64,000 nt of DNA from Euphorbia lathyris (lineage: Eukaryota; Streptophyta; Magnoliopsida; Malpighiales; Euphorbiaceae): NCBI RefSeq assembly GCF_963576675.1, contig NC_088919.1, positions 43,670,501-43,734,500 of the forward strand, in the 5' to 3' direction. A program made the position numbers and the translations under genes. The notes beneath the pieces are model-generated. The model searched no databases, was not told the origin of the DNA, and saw only the letters and a program-made list of their open reading frames with translations. Shown here one piece after another: positions 22,740-34,493 of this stretch. Numbering within the stretch: position 1 is the first letter of the stretch; each line of letters starts with the position of its first letter.

Positions 22740-24378
22740 AAAGTGAATATGCTTTCACCTGGAAAACATAAAACAACATCTTATCAATATTAAAACATAT
22801 CATCAACTATTCAGAACATACAGTTAGTTTTTCCGAACATGACAATAAATATATAGAACACAATAACAAAACTAAAAAACAGTTGAGTAATATTACCAAA
22901 GCCTTTGGAAAACCCTTATATTTACTAGAAGGTTGTACACCTTTCTCAAGAGCCTTGTTATCAATAACGTCTATCTTTCCAGTAAAATGGTTGATAACAA
23001 AAAGATAGAAATGTGCAGCATAAACAACCGGAAAGAACACGTAAAAAGATAAAACCATTAGCAATCATAATAATTTCAAACAAAAATTTCAGTAAAACAC
23101 AATTTACTTTTAATATAATTACCAAGTGATAACTCTGTATACTATCTACTTTAGCCTCACGAAGTTCATAACTAATCCTCTCAAAAAAAGCATTGTGTCT
23201 TTCACTGTAATTAGTAGTTCCAGGAACTCCATTATCAGTACATAGTAACACTTATACAAAAATACAACATTCATATTAATATAATCCAATTTATTTTTAA
23301 CAAAAAAAAATATGAAAAAGTAAAAACACATACAAATGGTACAGTAGAGAAGAAGAATCTATGCACAGTTTCACCCCTACTCTTCCTTTCACAATTCAAT
23401 ATTCGAGACCACGCATCAACAACATTACAAACTAAATGATTCTTTCCTGACAAGGTCATAATCTCCTCTCTATTGATTGTGGACAAACAATAACTATACA
23501 ACAACTCACTTCAAAAAAAGCAAACAGAATAAAATAAAAACAATAAGTATATCTTAAAGAAAATTCAAATTAACACAAACAACATTCAATTAAGATCTTA
23601 CTGTGGGTCTCCATTATAGAAAGCATATTCCACCAACATTCTCCTCGAACCAAGCATATTCTTTAGTAAATGCTCAGACTCAACCAAAACTGGAGACCGT
23701 AGATATACAGACAACATTGAAATCCTTTTTGCACGATTTCCAACACCACCTTCTTGCGCTTTCTCAACTACATCTTTGTCTACTCTCCTATTAACAACAT
23801 AAAAAAAAATAACAAAAGGGATGTTCCAAAACAGAAACCACTTACTCTTAAATTCTATTCTCATGTTCTAATATATAAACCATATGTTCCAAAAACACAT
23901 ACACATGATCTAAATTACAAAAATTCTTAAATATCACTTACATTGCATTACTATCAGAAACATCATCAGCAAAGCAGTCATCAAGTCCAGTAACTCCTAC
24001 TCTTATCACTTCTTCCACAAACTCTTTCCGAACTTCATCCAAATCAAATTGACTATATGGCATACCACACCTACTTTTCCATTACAAAATATAAAAAAAA
24101 TTAAAACCATTAAACAAACTATAATTTCAAAATAATGCAACAAAATATTTATTATAAGTGCACTATACCTTTTCAGCAAACTTCAAATCATTGTCCATCA
24201 CAATATCTCTCATGTACCACATTACAAAAAAAACACATGTTTTATGATCTTTCTGCTCTGGCACACCCTACAACATAACAAGCACAACATTAAATCATGT
24301 ACATCAATCTAACCTTTACGTTCTAAACAATTTCACACATGTACAAAACCAATATACAAGTTAAGAGTTACCAAAAGT
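22740..24378 (-). pseudogene. Ulp1/C48-like gene of copy B, 3' part (truncated)
   Basis: It continues the minus-strand gene at 46882-43582 on the far side of the Tat/Ogre insertion. Exon 24267-24169 carries the first protease's Cys region (GVPEQKDHKTCVFFVMWYMRDI). Next comes CGMPYSQFDLDEVRKEF (about 24075-23945), then an exon at about 23787-23602, then a second C48-like region: NHLVCNVVDAWSRILN (23508-23336) and a His-Asp block AAHFYLFVIN...VIDNKAL ending at a GT donor at 22897. A last exon starts at 22758 (VKAYSLYIK) and is cut at about 22738 by Athila-1 pol, before the second Cys. Ulp1-type proteases cleave SUMO or related conjugates; those carried by transposons have unproven targets. Exon edges were set by eye. 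Confidence 0.62.
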
Positions 24379-25594
24379 GCAGTTGTTAGACAAGGTGCCG
24401 AATGGCCTCGCCCGGGCGGACCGAGGGGTGGACACCTAATGGCGACGTAAGCGGTGATTGGCGCCGAAAGCAACCAATCGTGGAATCAAGCTGCTCGGCA
24501 GGACCGGAGCTCGGAGTATGGAAGAGTCGCCACCCACGAATGGGAAAATGAACACCGATCCCTTGCGGGAGACCGGTGAGGGTTTGGGAAACTTAGGTAC
24601 GAGCCGAGAAGGCTAGCTCCTTTCCGGAGAAAGGCTACTAGGCACCCCGATATCGCCCGGTTATGAACCACCGGCCTCCTACTCAGCGTGTTAGGCGATA
24701 ACGGACTAATCGCATATTTCTTTAAGTTTAAAATTCATTTGAAACCTTTTCTTTCTTGCTTTGAAAACCGTTTTGAGCATGTTATTGGAAGCCATTTTAG
24801 TAAAGAATCACCCATTTTGCATAAATTTAAAGTACGTAGGAGAGAGGGGGATAGAAGAAAGGATTGATTTATTTACAGTGTGTTTTGTGCTTTTAATTTA
24901 CATGCTAAAGCTCACTCCCCGAAGACAAGTTTATTTACATGGTTCGTACCTTAATCGTCGTTGGAACGATTTAGGTACGTTTCAAAACCCTGTTAATGAC
25001 GTTCACTCGAATCGCCGTTGGAATGACTCGAGCGTTTGAAAACGTTGAGCAAACATTTTTAATCTAAAAAGCGTGATTAAGCATACAAGTCAATTTATTT
25101 TGTACAAAAACCATTTAGTTAGGAAAACAATTCAAAACTTCATTATTCACAAAAGCAATTTTAATTACAAGGTTCGCTTAATCCGTCGTTGGAACGAATT
25201 AAGGTTTTAACACGTGATGTTTTAGGAAACGGTTTAAAGTGATAAGAAAACCTTTTATTTACACCTTAGGAATATCTAGAAAAGCTTTAACTTAAACCAA
25301 CAAATTAAATTCCCTTTTTATGGATTATTTCCCCTTTTTCACTCAATTAGCCTTTACTTGAACATAATTACAACAATTAATAAATTGAACCTCAAATTCA
25401 CCCACATCAAATACATTTGAAAGAATATATGTACAAAAAATGAGTAATAATGCCCATTAAAACAAAATAGAGAAAATGATACACATTAATAAATAAAAAT
25501 AGTGATGAAAATACTACTAGGTATAATATGTTTTTATTCTAACTAAAAACATGTAAAGAAAATGAATAAGGTTCATAAATGAGAAAATAGTATA

Positions 25595-25597
<3 letters not shown>

Positions 25598-25632
<35 letters not shown>
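25598..25632. repeat. (C)35 homopolymer in the 3' LTR
   Basis: 35 consecutive C on the plus strand (G35 in the element sense). The 5' LTR has 14 at the same place (42029-42042). Confidence 0.9.
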
Positions 25633-26620
25633 ACAACAAATGGTTTATGATGAGTATATATAGAAAATAACCCTTAATAACCCCCAAAATAACAAATGTG
25701 TATAATTTAAATGAATTAAATGGGAAATCTATAAATATACATATAATCTTATCAAATCAAGTGGATGAAAAATAATATCTAAACATGTTAAGTAAATATA
25801 TACCAAAAAAATTAAAAAAAATTGGAATACATATATTACATAATTATACATATATATATATATAAAGGACCTAAAGTCTAAAAGTTGAGAAAGGAGGACC
25901 AAAACATCATTTTTTACATTTCAGCAGCTTTACCGACGGAAAATCCGTCGGTAAACAGCCTTTAGTGACAGAAAACGTAAAATTACAGAAATGAACCAAC
26001 AGTTTTCAGATTTATTCAAAAGCTTTAGATTAGATCTATTCTATCGTTTTGGGTCCCCGAACTACCAAAATCGGATCATAGTCTATAACGGAGACTCCTA
26101 AAGCGATGTTTTATTTTAAAACGTTACTTAGAAATATTTTTAAAACTTATAATTACAACGTTTTTAATTCCCGAACTACCTTTAAATCGGATCACGGTTC
26201 GTGTTGGGATATTAAAAAGACGAGGTTTTTTATTTCAAAACAAAACCGAACCTTTATTTTAACACGAGACGAAGATAAATAAATACGGGAATTTAAATAA
26301 GACGTGATAAATAGATAAGTAAACTAAATAAATAAAACTTTAGAATAAATAAATAAAATAAATAAAATAAATAAAATGAGTCTAGTCCTCGGATAATACC
26401 TCAAGATCGGTATCTGACTGTCGAAGTCGGTTGATTCCACGAGTTGTGATTTTCCGGTGTTTTTTGTGTTTTCGATAAAATATTCAACTTTGGAAAATTT
26501 GGATTTTTTTGGGAAAAAAATATTTTCTCCAAAAAATTAACTTTCTCTCTCTAAAAATGTCTAGAGTGAGAAAGCTCCAAAAATTCCTCTCTCCCTCTTT
26601 TCTCTTCCCTCAAATGCATG

Positions 26621-26651
26621 GGGATCCGTGCCTTATATAGGCACGGGTCCC
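26621..26651 (-). promoter_or_regulatory. TATA box inside an inverted repeat (3' LTR)
   Basis: The arms GGGATCCGTGCC and GGCACGGGTCCC (one mismatch) flank TTATATA. On the element strand this reads CTATATAAG. It is the likely U3 core promoter. Confidence 0.75.
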
Positions 26652-26657
26652 GGAGAC

Positions 26658-26990
26658 TTTGGGCGACGCCCAACTAAAATTGGGCGTCGCCCAACTTATG
26701 TTGGGCGAACGCCCAACTTGGTTGGGCGGATGCCCAACTTCTGTTGGGCGCGCGCCCAACAGGCGTTGGGCGTCCGCCCAACGCAGGTTGGGCGTTCGCC
26801 CAACGTCGTTGGGCATTCGCCAACGGATGTTGGGCGTCCGCCCAACGGACGTCAGGCGCTCGCCCCCACCCACGTTGGCCGCCTGCCCCACGTCGTTGGG
26901 CGCTCGCTCAACGGCCGTCGGGCGCGCGCGCCCAGCGGACGTCAGGCGTGCGTCGACTGCCGCAAGGCGCTCGCACCACGTCGCTGAGCA
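26658..26990 (-). repeat. array of GTTGGGCG-NN-CGCCCAAC palindromes (3' LTR)
   Basis: About nine palindromic units with a period near 22 bases, differing in the central dinucleotide and the 4-5 base linker, followed by degenerate units. It sits directly upstream of the TATA box in element sense. Long ORFs across it on both strands are by-products of the GC-rich repeat. Confidence 0.92.
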
Positions 26991-27138
26991 CTCGCGAGCC
27001 GCCCATTTGACAACCGCAACTCCTTCTAACGTCTCTTTTTTATCATATATATTTTTGGCTTTAAAACTCCCGGAACCAACCGCTTCAACCGTCTTATTAC
27101 AGGTTTTCGTCACAGGTCCTCCGACTCGGTGTCTACAG

Positions 27139-27155
27139 TTGCCCCTACTTTCCTA
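27139..27155 (-). promoter_or_regulatory. polypurine tract of the Tat/Ogre-like element
   Basis: The minus strand reads AGGAAAGTAGGGGCAA immediately before the 3' LTR start TGTAGACAC. Confidence 0.75.
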
Positions 27156-27414
27156 TTTTGACAGTGATGTGTGTGTTTTGAAAATGTTTTTTGCTAACGC
27201 AACACATGCAATGTAAATATATTAAAGTAAAAGACACGTAAAGAGTTGGAGGAAGAATACCTGACCTCTGCGTTGCGCGCTCCAGCATCGTCTTCGATCC
27301 TCTCCGCCCTTGCCTTCGAATCGGCTGCCGGCGGATGTTCTTCTTAAGGACCCTAGCCTAAATTGACTGCGGGCAAAAAGCTCTTTCTAGCGACCCTAGT
27401 CTCTAAATCGATCA

Positions 27415-27625
27415 CGGGTAAAAATGGCTCAAAAGCAACCCTGGTCCACGACCGCGGGCAATACGGCTCAAAAGCAACCCTGGTCTACGACCGCGGGTAA
27501 AGTGGCTCAAAAGCAACCCTGGTCCACGACCGTGGTAAAATGGCTCAAAAGCAACCCTGGTCCACGACCGCGGGTAAAATGGCTCAAAAGCAACCGTGGT
27601 CCACGACCGCGGGTAAGATGGCTCA
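27415..27625 (+). repeat. 38-40 bp minisatellite, five units
   Basis: Units of TGGCTCAAAAGCAACCCTGG plus TCCACGACCGCGGGTAAAA repeat in tandem with few changes. It lies between the PPT and the promoter of the antisense gene; the ORF across it is not a gene. Confidence 0.9.
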
Positions 27626-27986
27626 ATAGCAAGAGGTTCTTTCTAACAATTCTGAATTCTAAAACACTGTCGTCTGTACTTTCACTGGAGCCATCGTCTC
27701 GGGTATTTGAGTTGTTTGATAGGAGCGTCCTTATCTTTTTGTCTGGAATGATTCAGACTAACAATTATTTTCCTGTTGACTGTATTTTGACTGGCGCCAC
27801 TGTTCTATAAAATTTGGCTGTCGTCTGGAGTCATATCTTGATGTTATTGGTTATCGCCTGGCAGAAACGCAGGCTGAAACGGACTGCAAATCGGAGGTTT
27901 GTGCACCTGGTAATTAATTATTTACTTTTTACCTTTATGTCACATCGTACTTTTTCGCTATTTATGAGAATGTCATTCCCTTTTCC

Positions 27987-27993
27987 TATATAA
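27987..27993 (+). promoter_or_regulatory. TATA box of the antisense plant mobile domain gene
   Basis: CCTATATAAGG lies 80 bases upstream of the first ATG (28073). It is followed by a perfect 8-bp inverted repeat GTGGGGTT/AACCCCAC (27998-28020) and a CT-rich leader typical of plant 5' UTRs. Confidence 0.7.
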
Positions 27994-28072
27994 GGTGGTG
28001 GGGTTTCATTTCAACCCCACACCTTCTCTCTCTTCTCTCTCTCTCTAACTTCTAATTTGGATCATTCTCGTG

Positions 28073-31004
28073 ATGGATTTGGATAAATACGATGGTACGA
28101 AGGGCATGGATGCGGGTTTTGAGAACCTGACTACAGTGGCCCCTTTCCAGGATCCTGCTTCACATCTGAGCCGGACCCACTCTAACCAGGTAAGTACTCT
28201 CCTACTCTCTTGTCCTTTTGACTAGACTTCTAGGCTTTAGTAGCCCTACTTTGAACATGATTCGCATGCTAACCTCTAAGTCGCTTTAGAAGACTTTAGC
28301 TAGAAAACACGAATTTCTTCGTCTGCAAACAACACCTTATTTATCTTTTGAAAGAATGTGAATTATATGCATATGAATAGTAAAAATACGGACAATGCAT
28401 GCCAAACAGTAAAAACGTGAATAGCACGTGAATAGTGAAAACGTGAATAGTAAAAACATGAATAGTGCACGTGAATAGTAAAAAAAGTGAATAGTGCACG
28501 TGAATAGAAAAAATGTGAACAATGCTCGTGAATAGTGCATGTGAATAGTAAAAACGTGAATAGTGCACGTGAATAGTAAAAAAACACAAACGACCGAATT
28601 AAATGTTAAAATTGGATCGATCTCTTTGCCAATGCGTGGGAGAGTAGAACATCAAAGAATAATGAATTAATCAAATCTTATACAAACGACCCTAAGAAAG
28701 AAATCTCACAAAATGACGGTCCTAATTGACAAAGTGTCTCTAGGTTGGATTTGACCGAAAGAATAGCTAGATTAATGAGCCTTTATTAGACGCAAGCCTA
28801 GGAGTGACATTTAAACTTACCTGTTCCGTTCTCTCCAGATCATCGGCATTTCTGGGACCACAGAGGATATTCACCTCTGGTATGCCATGCTTAGCCCGGC
28901 GGCTAAAGCCCGGGTGCGAGAGTTGGGCTTCGAGCCCTTTATCTTGGCGTTGCCTCACGCCAACCGAGTGTGTGACCGATTCGGCCTTCGCGCCTTATGT
29001 GAGAGGTGGGTAGACTCGACCCACACCTTCCACTTCTCGTTTAGGGAGATGACGATCTCGCCCCGTGACTTCTCCTTGGTGACTGGATTGCGGGGGAGCA
29101 GTATCCCGATTCCCCTCTTCTTCGACATGCTGCATCCCCGGGTCGACCGCGCCGAGTTATCTACTTTGATTGGGCCCGGAGTCTACACGGGTGTCAAGTC
29201 TTCCCCGGCGAAGTTTATTACCACCTCCGAACTATTGAGTCGTAGGGACTCCTGCGGGCTAGATGACACTGATCAGGCTGTTCGCAGCTTTCTTCTATAC
29301 ACCTTGGGCGAGACGATCTTCCGCACCAAGAGCGGGATGATACATGCGGGTCTTATTCAGGCCTTCCGTGATTTGGACGCAGTGTCGTCTTATGATTGGG
29401 CAGGAGCTGGCTTGGCTTTCTTGTATAAGTTTTTGGACTTGACTTGCCGGAAGCGCAAGGATTTTGGTGGTTACACCTTTGCTCTCCTGGTACGTCGTTC
29501 ATCCTTGGCTTGTTTCTTTATTCTTTTCGTGATTTCTGTTAGTAACCTTTGTTTCTACGAGCAGGTTTGGGCCTATGAGAGGCGGATTCTTCCATGCACG
29601 CGTCGACGTAGGCCGTGGGTGGTTAGGCCTCCACTTATGGCTCGGTGGAGTGAGTTTGATCTAGGCGCCGAGGAGAGGCAGACAGTGGCGCGATTCCTAG
29701 CGTGGATCGACTCGCGGACCTTGGGGCAGGTGAACATCTTCTCACTATGTTAGATTTTCGTTTAATTAGACCTGACTTTTTCTTTTTTTGTTTTCAGATT
29801 CGATTCGGATGGGATGACCTCGACTTTGGTCCTGACTACACGTATGTTACCCGCATCCAGGGGCAGCGGTGCGTACTTACCGGCCCCTGCATGCGGGCAT
29901 GGTACTTGGGCGATCGGGGCATTACCGAGGTTAGCGCCTCGCATTGGACACCTGGCGAGATTCCAGTGTCCATGTTTGCAGTGAGGACTATGCCTCTGTC
30001 GGACATTCGTCGCGACCTGACCCGCCAGTTTGCCCCCCGAGACGTGTGGGACCACGTAGGGGGTCGCGCTCACTATTTATCGACCTTGTTGACTCCGATG
30101 GACGCTCCCGAGGTTGCGATGGAGGTGGATCCTAGGACGGACGTGTTTTCAGCCGAGGCTGTCGCGGCGGTTTTTGGTAGGGAGGAGCTCCCGGTGAGTG
30201 TTTGACCCTTTTTCATTCTTTGTTTACGAGGTGGTTAGGGATACTCATTGTGTCTTCATATGCAGGAGGGTTCTTTAAGGAGTGCTCGGATGTCCGACTT
30301 CTTTGATGGTGCTCAGGCTCGAATGCCTACGGGCGAGCCCTCCTATTATGCGGGTGAGTCCTCAGGCACCGCCCGGCCAGAGTGGCCTCCCTTAGGTGTA
30401 CCTATCCCTGAATTTGGGAGGGACTTCTCGGTAGTTCATTATGACGAGACAAGAGTGGCCTATGCCGGCATTGAGATAGCTCCTCCCGTTTTCACATCGA
30501 GGGTGCCGTTTGATCCCCCGGATACCCTCCGCACTTCGAGGGAGACATGCACGGATTACGTGGGGTTATCTAGTTATCTTAGAGAGCGACTCAGCCTGCA
30601 TTGCGCCAGCCACCTGGTAAGTATCCTTATTTTATTTTAGTGTAGTGGAATGTATGCACATATGTATGTATGACTTCTGTTGTCGTCTGTTCTTCTTCTT
30701 TTTTTCTTATATCTATATTTTTTTACAGAGCGATCTCCATACAAATGAGCAGAGTCGGAGCGAGTCACAGCGGGATGCCGATGCTAGGGTCGGCCAGGTC
30801 TATCGGGAGAGGAACGCTCATTGGTCGGGGATGATACGAGCAGAGACCGAGGGGCGTCTTGCTGCCGAGGAGAGGACGCGAGTGGAGACCGCGGGATGCC
30901 TTGCCGCCGAGGAGGGTCATCGGATCGCTGAGGAGGCCTTATCTGCGGAGCGGGCTTCTCGTCTGAGGGACTTTGAGGACTACTGGGATCTTCCCCCTTA
31001 TTAG
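28073..31004 (+). CDS. spliced plant mobile domain (PMD) gene, antisense inside the Tat/Ogre-like element
   Basis: Exons read as 28073-28189, 28839-29489, 29565-29729, 29798-30193, 30266-30616 and 30729-31004. Every intron is GT-AG and phase 0. The sum is 1956 nt, a 651-aa protein with no internal stop. Exon 2 holds the PMD core: ALCERWVDSTHTFHFSFREMTI then DFSLVTGL, and later FLLYTLGETIFRTKS and YDWAGAGLAFLYKFLD. This matches the aminotransferase-like plant mobile domain family (MAIN/MAIL1 relatives) of nuclear proteins also found in plant transposons. Exon 6 is a probable coiled coil (repeated RLAAEE/RIAEE) ending EDYWDLPPY. It has its own TATA box and CT-rich leader, points towards the pol 3' end, and stops about 440 bp from it. 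Expression is inferred only. It is the intact gene in an otherwise decayed element. Confidence 0.83.
28376..28585 (+). repeat. minisatellite of GTGAATAGT(GCAC/AAAA) units in intron 1
   Basis: About ten short units combining CGTGAATAG, TGCACGTGAATAG and TAAAAA. It is wholly within the predicted intron 28190-28838, so the ORFs across it on the minus strand are not genes. Confidence 0.85.
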
Positions 31005-31445
31005 GCTTATTATTTGTAGGTTTTTCATTAGTATTACCCCGATGTATAGCTTGTATATAGGGAGAGGGATGGATAGGACGTAGGCTTTTTATGTGAAAAG
31101 AGAGGTAAGAAATGTATAACTCATGATTCATATTACCATGCATTCAGTAGATTGTAATGATTCCAATCATCCTCTTCAAATATATTCATGCCTGTATTTA
31201 TTTACAAACAATAGAAATACTTAGCCGCTTATACATTATTTTTATAATTGCTCAAGATACAACTACTGTTACCAAGACCTGCCTTTTTCGGTTTTCAGAT
31301 CCCAGCGATTTTTCATCTCTCCTTTTACTATCCCGGAATTTTCAAATGAGTGCCCTTTCGGGTTTTCACCCATTGGGATGTCCCTTATTGTTGCATAGGT
31401 CGCCCTTTGCGGGTTTTCAACCTATCGGGAATTTTCATTTTTTTT
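31005..31445. other. tail-to-tail spacer between the antisense PMD gene and pol
   Basis: No gene. It contains two imperfect copies of a phrase built on CGGGTTTTCA(A/C)CC (about 31350-31430), probably part of the 3' UTRs of both convergent transcripts. Confidence 0.6.
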
Positions 31446-34400
31446 TTACGAAAAGTATTTCTTAAGCCTATCCAGATTGGTAGGTTCGGAGAACTCCATG
31501 TCGTCCATAGTGGTAAGCTTAACCGCCCCTTTGCTTAGGATTTTCTTCACGAGGAATGGCCCTTCCCAGTTTGGCTTGAACTTGCCCCTAGGGTCGGTGT
31601 GCGTCACTCGGATCTGTTTCAGCACCATATCCCCTTCTTTGATAGGGCTAGCCTTGACCTTTTTGTTGAAGGCCCGGGCCATCCTTCTTTGATATAACTA
31701 CACATGGTAAATAGCCTCCATCCTTTTCTCGTCCACCAACGCCAACTGTTCATATCGCTTCTTCACCCATTCCGTCTCGGGAATCTCTGCTTTTACCGTG
31801 ATTCTCAACGATCGCTTTTCAACCTCAATTGGGAGAACGGCTTCCGCACCATATACTAAGGAGAACGGCGTTGCCCCGGTGGATGTTCTAATGGTGGTGC
31901 GATAGGCCCACAAAGAAAGTGGAAGCTGCTCGTGCCAATTCCGATGCGACTCCACTGTCTTTACAAGGATCCTCTTAAGGTTCTTATTTGCCGCCTCTAC
32001 TGCCCCATTAGCTTGTGGGTGATACGGAGAAGACCTATGATGCTCAATACCGTACTCTTGGAAGAGACTTCTCACCTCTCCCTGAAACTGGACTCCATTA
32101 TCCGTAATCATGTGATGAGGCACTCCGAACCTGGTGATTAAGTGCTTTTCAATGAACTTCCTCATCTGCTTAGACCCCAACTTGCTAAATGATTCTGCCT
32201 CTACCCACTTGGTGAAGTAATCAATGGCGACTGCAATGAATTTGTGCCCGTTTGACGCATTAGGCCTCACCTCCCCGATGATGTCAATGCCCTAAGCCAC
32301 AAACGGACAAATGGGTGCTAACACGTGCAATTCCATATCTGGTAAGTGATTATAATCTCCGTGGATTTGACAATCATGGCATTTCTTCGGATACTCGTTA
32401 CAATCCCTTTCCATAGTGAGCCAATAGAAGCCTTGCCTTATGATTTTCTTTGCCAATACTGCTCCTCCCATATGGGCCCCACAAATTCCCGAGTGTACTG
32501 ACTCCATTGCCTTACGGGCTTCTCCCGCATCCAAGCACCTCAGTTGTAAACCATCGGTGTGCCTTTTGTAAAGCAAGTCGTTGTGGATGACGAACTGCTG
32601 AGCTAACCTTCTAATCATAGCCTGATCCCTAAGTTCTGATTCTGTCGGGTATGTTCCACTCTTCATGAAGTTTACGATATCGAAATACCAAGGCTTTTCA
32701 TCTGCCCCTAACAGCATTACATCTTCGTAGCATGGTTTGTGAGACCTCTTCAATACCAAAGGCTTCGAGGCAAGGTTCCGAGGGTTATCCCATACTGATA
32801 CCAAAGTGGCCAAAGCATCCGCTGCCTGGTTCTGCGCTCGAGGAATGTGATAAAAATGACACTCGCTGAATCTCTGCGCCAATCCCTCTAACTGGTCTAG
32901 GTATGGACGCAACCTTTCCTCCCTTACTTCCCAGTTTCCCTGCGCTTTTTCGATAATCAGTTTTGAGTCGCCCTAGATTTCAACATATGATGCTCCCAGT
33001 GCTACTAACGACTCCAACCCATAGATGCACGCTTCATATTCGGCCATATTATTGGTGAGAGGGAAGGATAACTTCTTTGCCATTGGGACCCTTTCTCCTT
33101 CTGGTGAGATAAGTAGCACTCCTACTCTGGCTCCATTTGAGTTAACCGCTCCATCGAAGAACATTTTCCACGGTATAACTTCTATCGCGTTTAAGTGCTC
33201 ATCGGGGAAATCATAGTTTATCTCTTCCTCTTCCGCATTTAGAGGCTGATTGGCCAGAAATTCCGCTACGGCTCTTCCCTTAATAACCTTTTTCGTTACA
33301 TATTCGATGTCAAATTCGGACAAGAGCAACAACCATCGGGCTAGCTTCCCTGTTAGAGACGGAGTTCGATACAGATACTTCACGGGATCTATCCGAGAAA
33401 TAATGATCACTTTGTAAGATTGAAAATAGTGCCGTAGTTTCTTTGTTAGCCATACTACTGCCACGCACGTCTTTTCGATCATGTTATACTTAAGCTCGTA
33501 TTCCAGGAACTTCTTACTCAGATAATACACCGCGTGCTCCACACCGGTGTCCCCTTCCTGGGCCAGCATTGCCCCAATAGATCGCTCCTCGATCGCTACA
33601 TAGAGGAGAAGCGGTTTTCCAAGTTTAGGCGGTCTCAGAACCGGTGGATTAGACAAATAGTTCCGGATACTCTCTAAGGCTTGCTGGCACTTATCATTCC
33701 AAACTGTGGGTTGATCTTTCCGTAGCAGCTTAAAGATCGGCTCGCAGATCGCAGTGAGTCGTGCTATGAACCGACTGATATACTGAACCTGCCCCAGAAA
33801 TCCTCTCACTTCTTTCTCATTCTTGGGTGCTGGCATTTCTTGTATGGCCTTTACCTTGTCGGGATCCACCTCAATCCCTTTGTTACTTATCACATAGCCT
33901 AAGATCTTCCCCGATGAAACGCCAAAGAAGCACTTCTTCAGGTTCAACCTTAGCTTGAACTCTGCAATTCGGGCCAAAAACTTTTCAAGTGCCGCAAAAT
34001 GCCCCTCTCTTGTCTCCGACTTGACCATCATATCGTCCACATAAACTTCTACCTCTTTGTGTATCATATCATGGAACAGTGCCGTAGCCATTCGTTGATA
34101 AGTTGCCCCGACATTTTTCAAACCAAACGGCATTACCCTATAGCAGTACGTTCCCCACTCAGTTGTGAACGAGGTCTTTGCCTTGTGCTTTTCTGCCATT
34201 TGAACCTGCATGTAGCCCATGAAGCCGTCCACATTTGTGTGCAAGACGCTCGATGCTGCACTGTCGATTAATACGTCGATGTGAGGCAATACGAATTCAT
34301 CTTTGGGGCACGCCTTGTTAAGATCTCTATAATCGACACACATTCTCACTTTGCCGTCCTTCTTCGCGATGGGCACTACATTTGCGACCCAAGGGGGATA

Positions 34401-34493
34401 GTCGATTACTTCGATGAACCCCGCTTCTAACTGTTTCTTCACTTCTTCTCTGATCTTATCTGCCTATTCTGGCCTCATGCGTCGGAGTTTCTA
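31446..34493 (-). pseudogene. pol: pol of the Tat/Ogre-like element: RT, RNase H, archaeal-type RNase H, integrase
   Basis: It is colinear in one frame but broken by TAG codons at 34491-34493, 34464-34466, 32973-32975, 32292-32294 and 31698-31700. From 34442 the RT includes CVDYRDLNKACPKD, MPFGLKNVGATYQRM and YVDD. A gypsy-type RNase H follows (VWLTKKLRHYF, where the usual catalytic spellings are degraded). A second archaeal-type RNase H begins KMFFDGAVNSNGARVG and includes NNMAEYEA, GDSKL and ADALA. The integrase has the zinc finger region HSGICGAH...CHDC, then DYFTKWVEAE, ITDNGVQF, and the Glu region NGAVEAANKN, with a C-terminal GPFLVKK region ending at 31446. Two RNases H place it in the Tat lineage. 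Confidence 0.9.

Larger units (their letters stand above)
24384..27137 (-). repeat. Tat/Ogre-like element, 3' LTR
   Basis: TGTTAGAC...GTGTCTACA on the plus strand. It contains a run of 35 C, a GC-rich palindrome array, and a TATA box within an inverted repeat. Substitutions from the 5' LTR are visible at once (six in the first 75 bases), so the insertion is not recent. Confidence 0.93.

Noticed and set aside
26658..26990. Regular palindromic repeats resembling a CRISPR array
   Set aside because: The spacers are only 4-6 bases, the repeats vary, the array lies in a plant LTR, and there are no cas genes.
26610..27216. Overlapping long ORFs on both strands rich in Arg, Pro, Gly and Trp
   Set aside because: They are translations of the GC-rich palindrome array in the LTR. 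They exist in several frames at once and change with unit number between the two LTRs (also 42952-43463).
27424..27810. Plus-strand ORF with repeated QKQPWSTTAG
   Set aside because: Translation of the 38-40 bp minisatellite; no start context and no conserved domain.
28337..28589. Three minus-strand ORFs rich in Phe, Tyr and His
   Set aside because: Frames of the GTGAATAGT minisatellite in intron 1 of the antisense gene.
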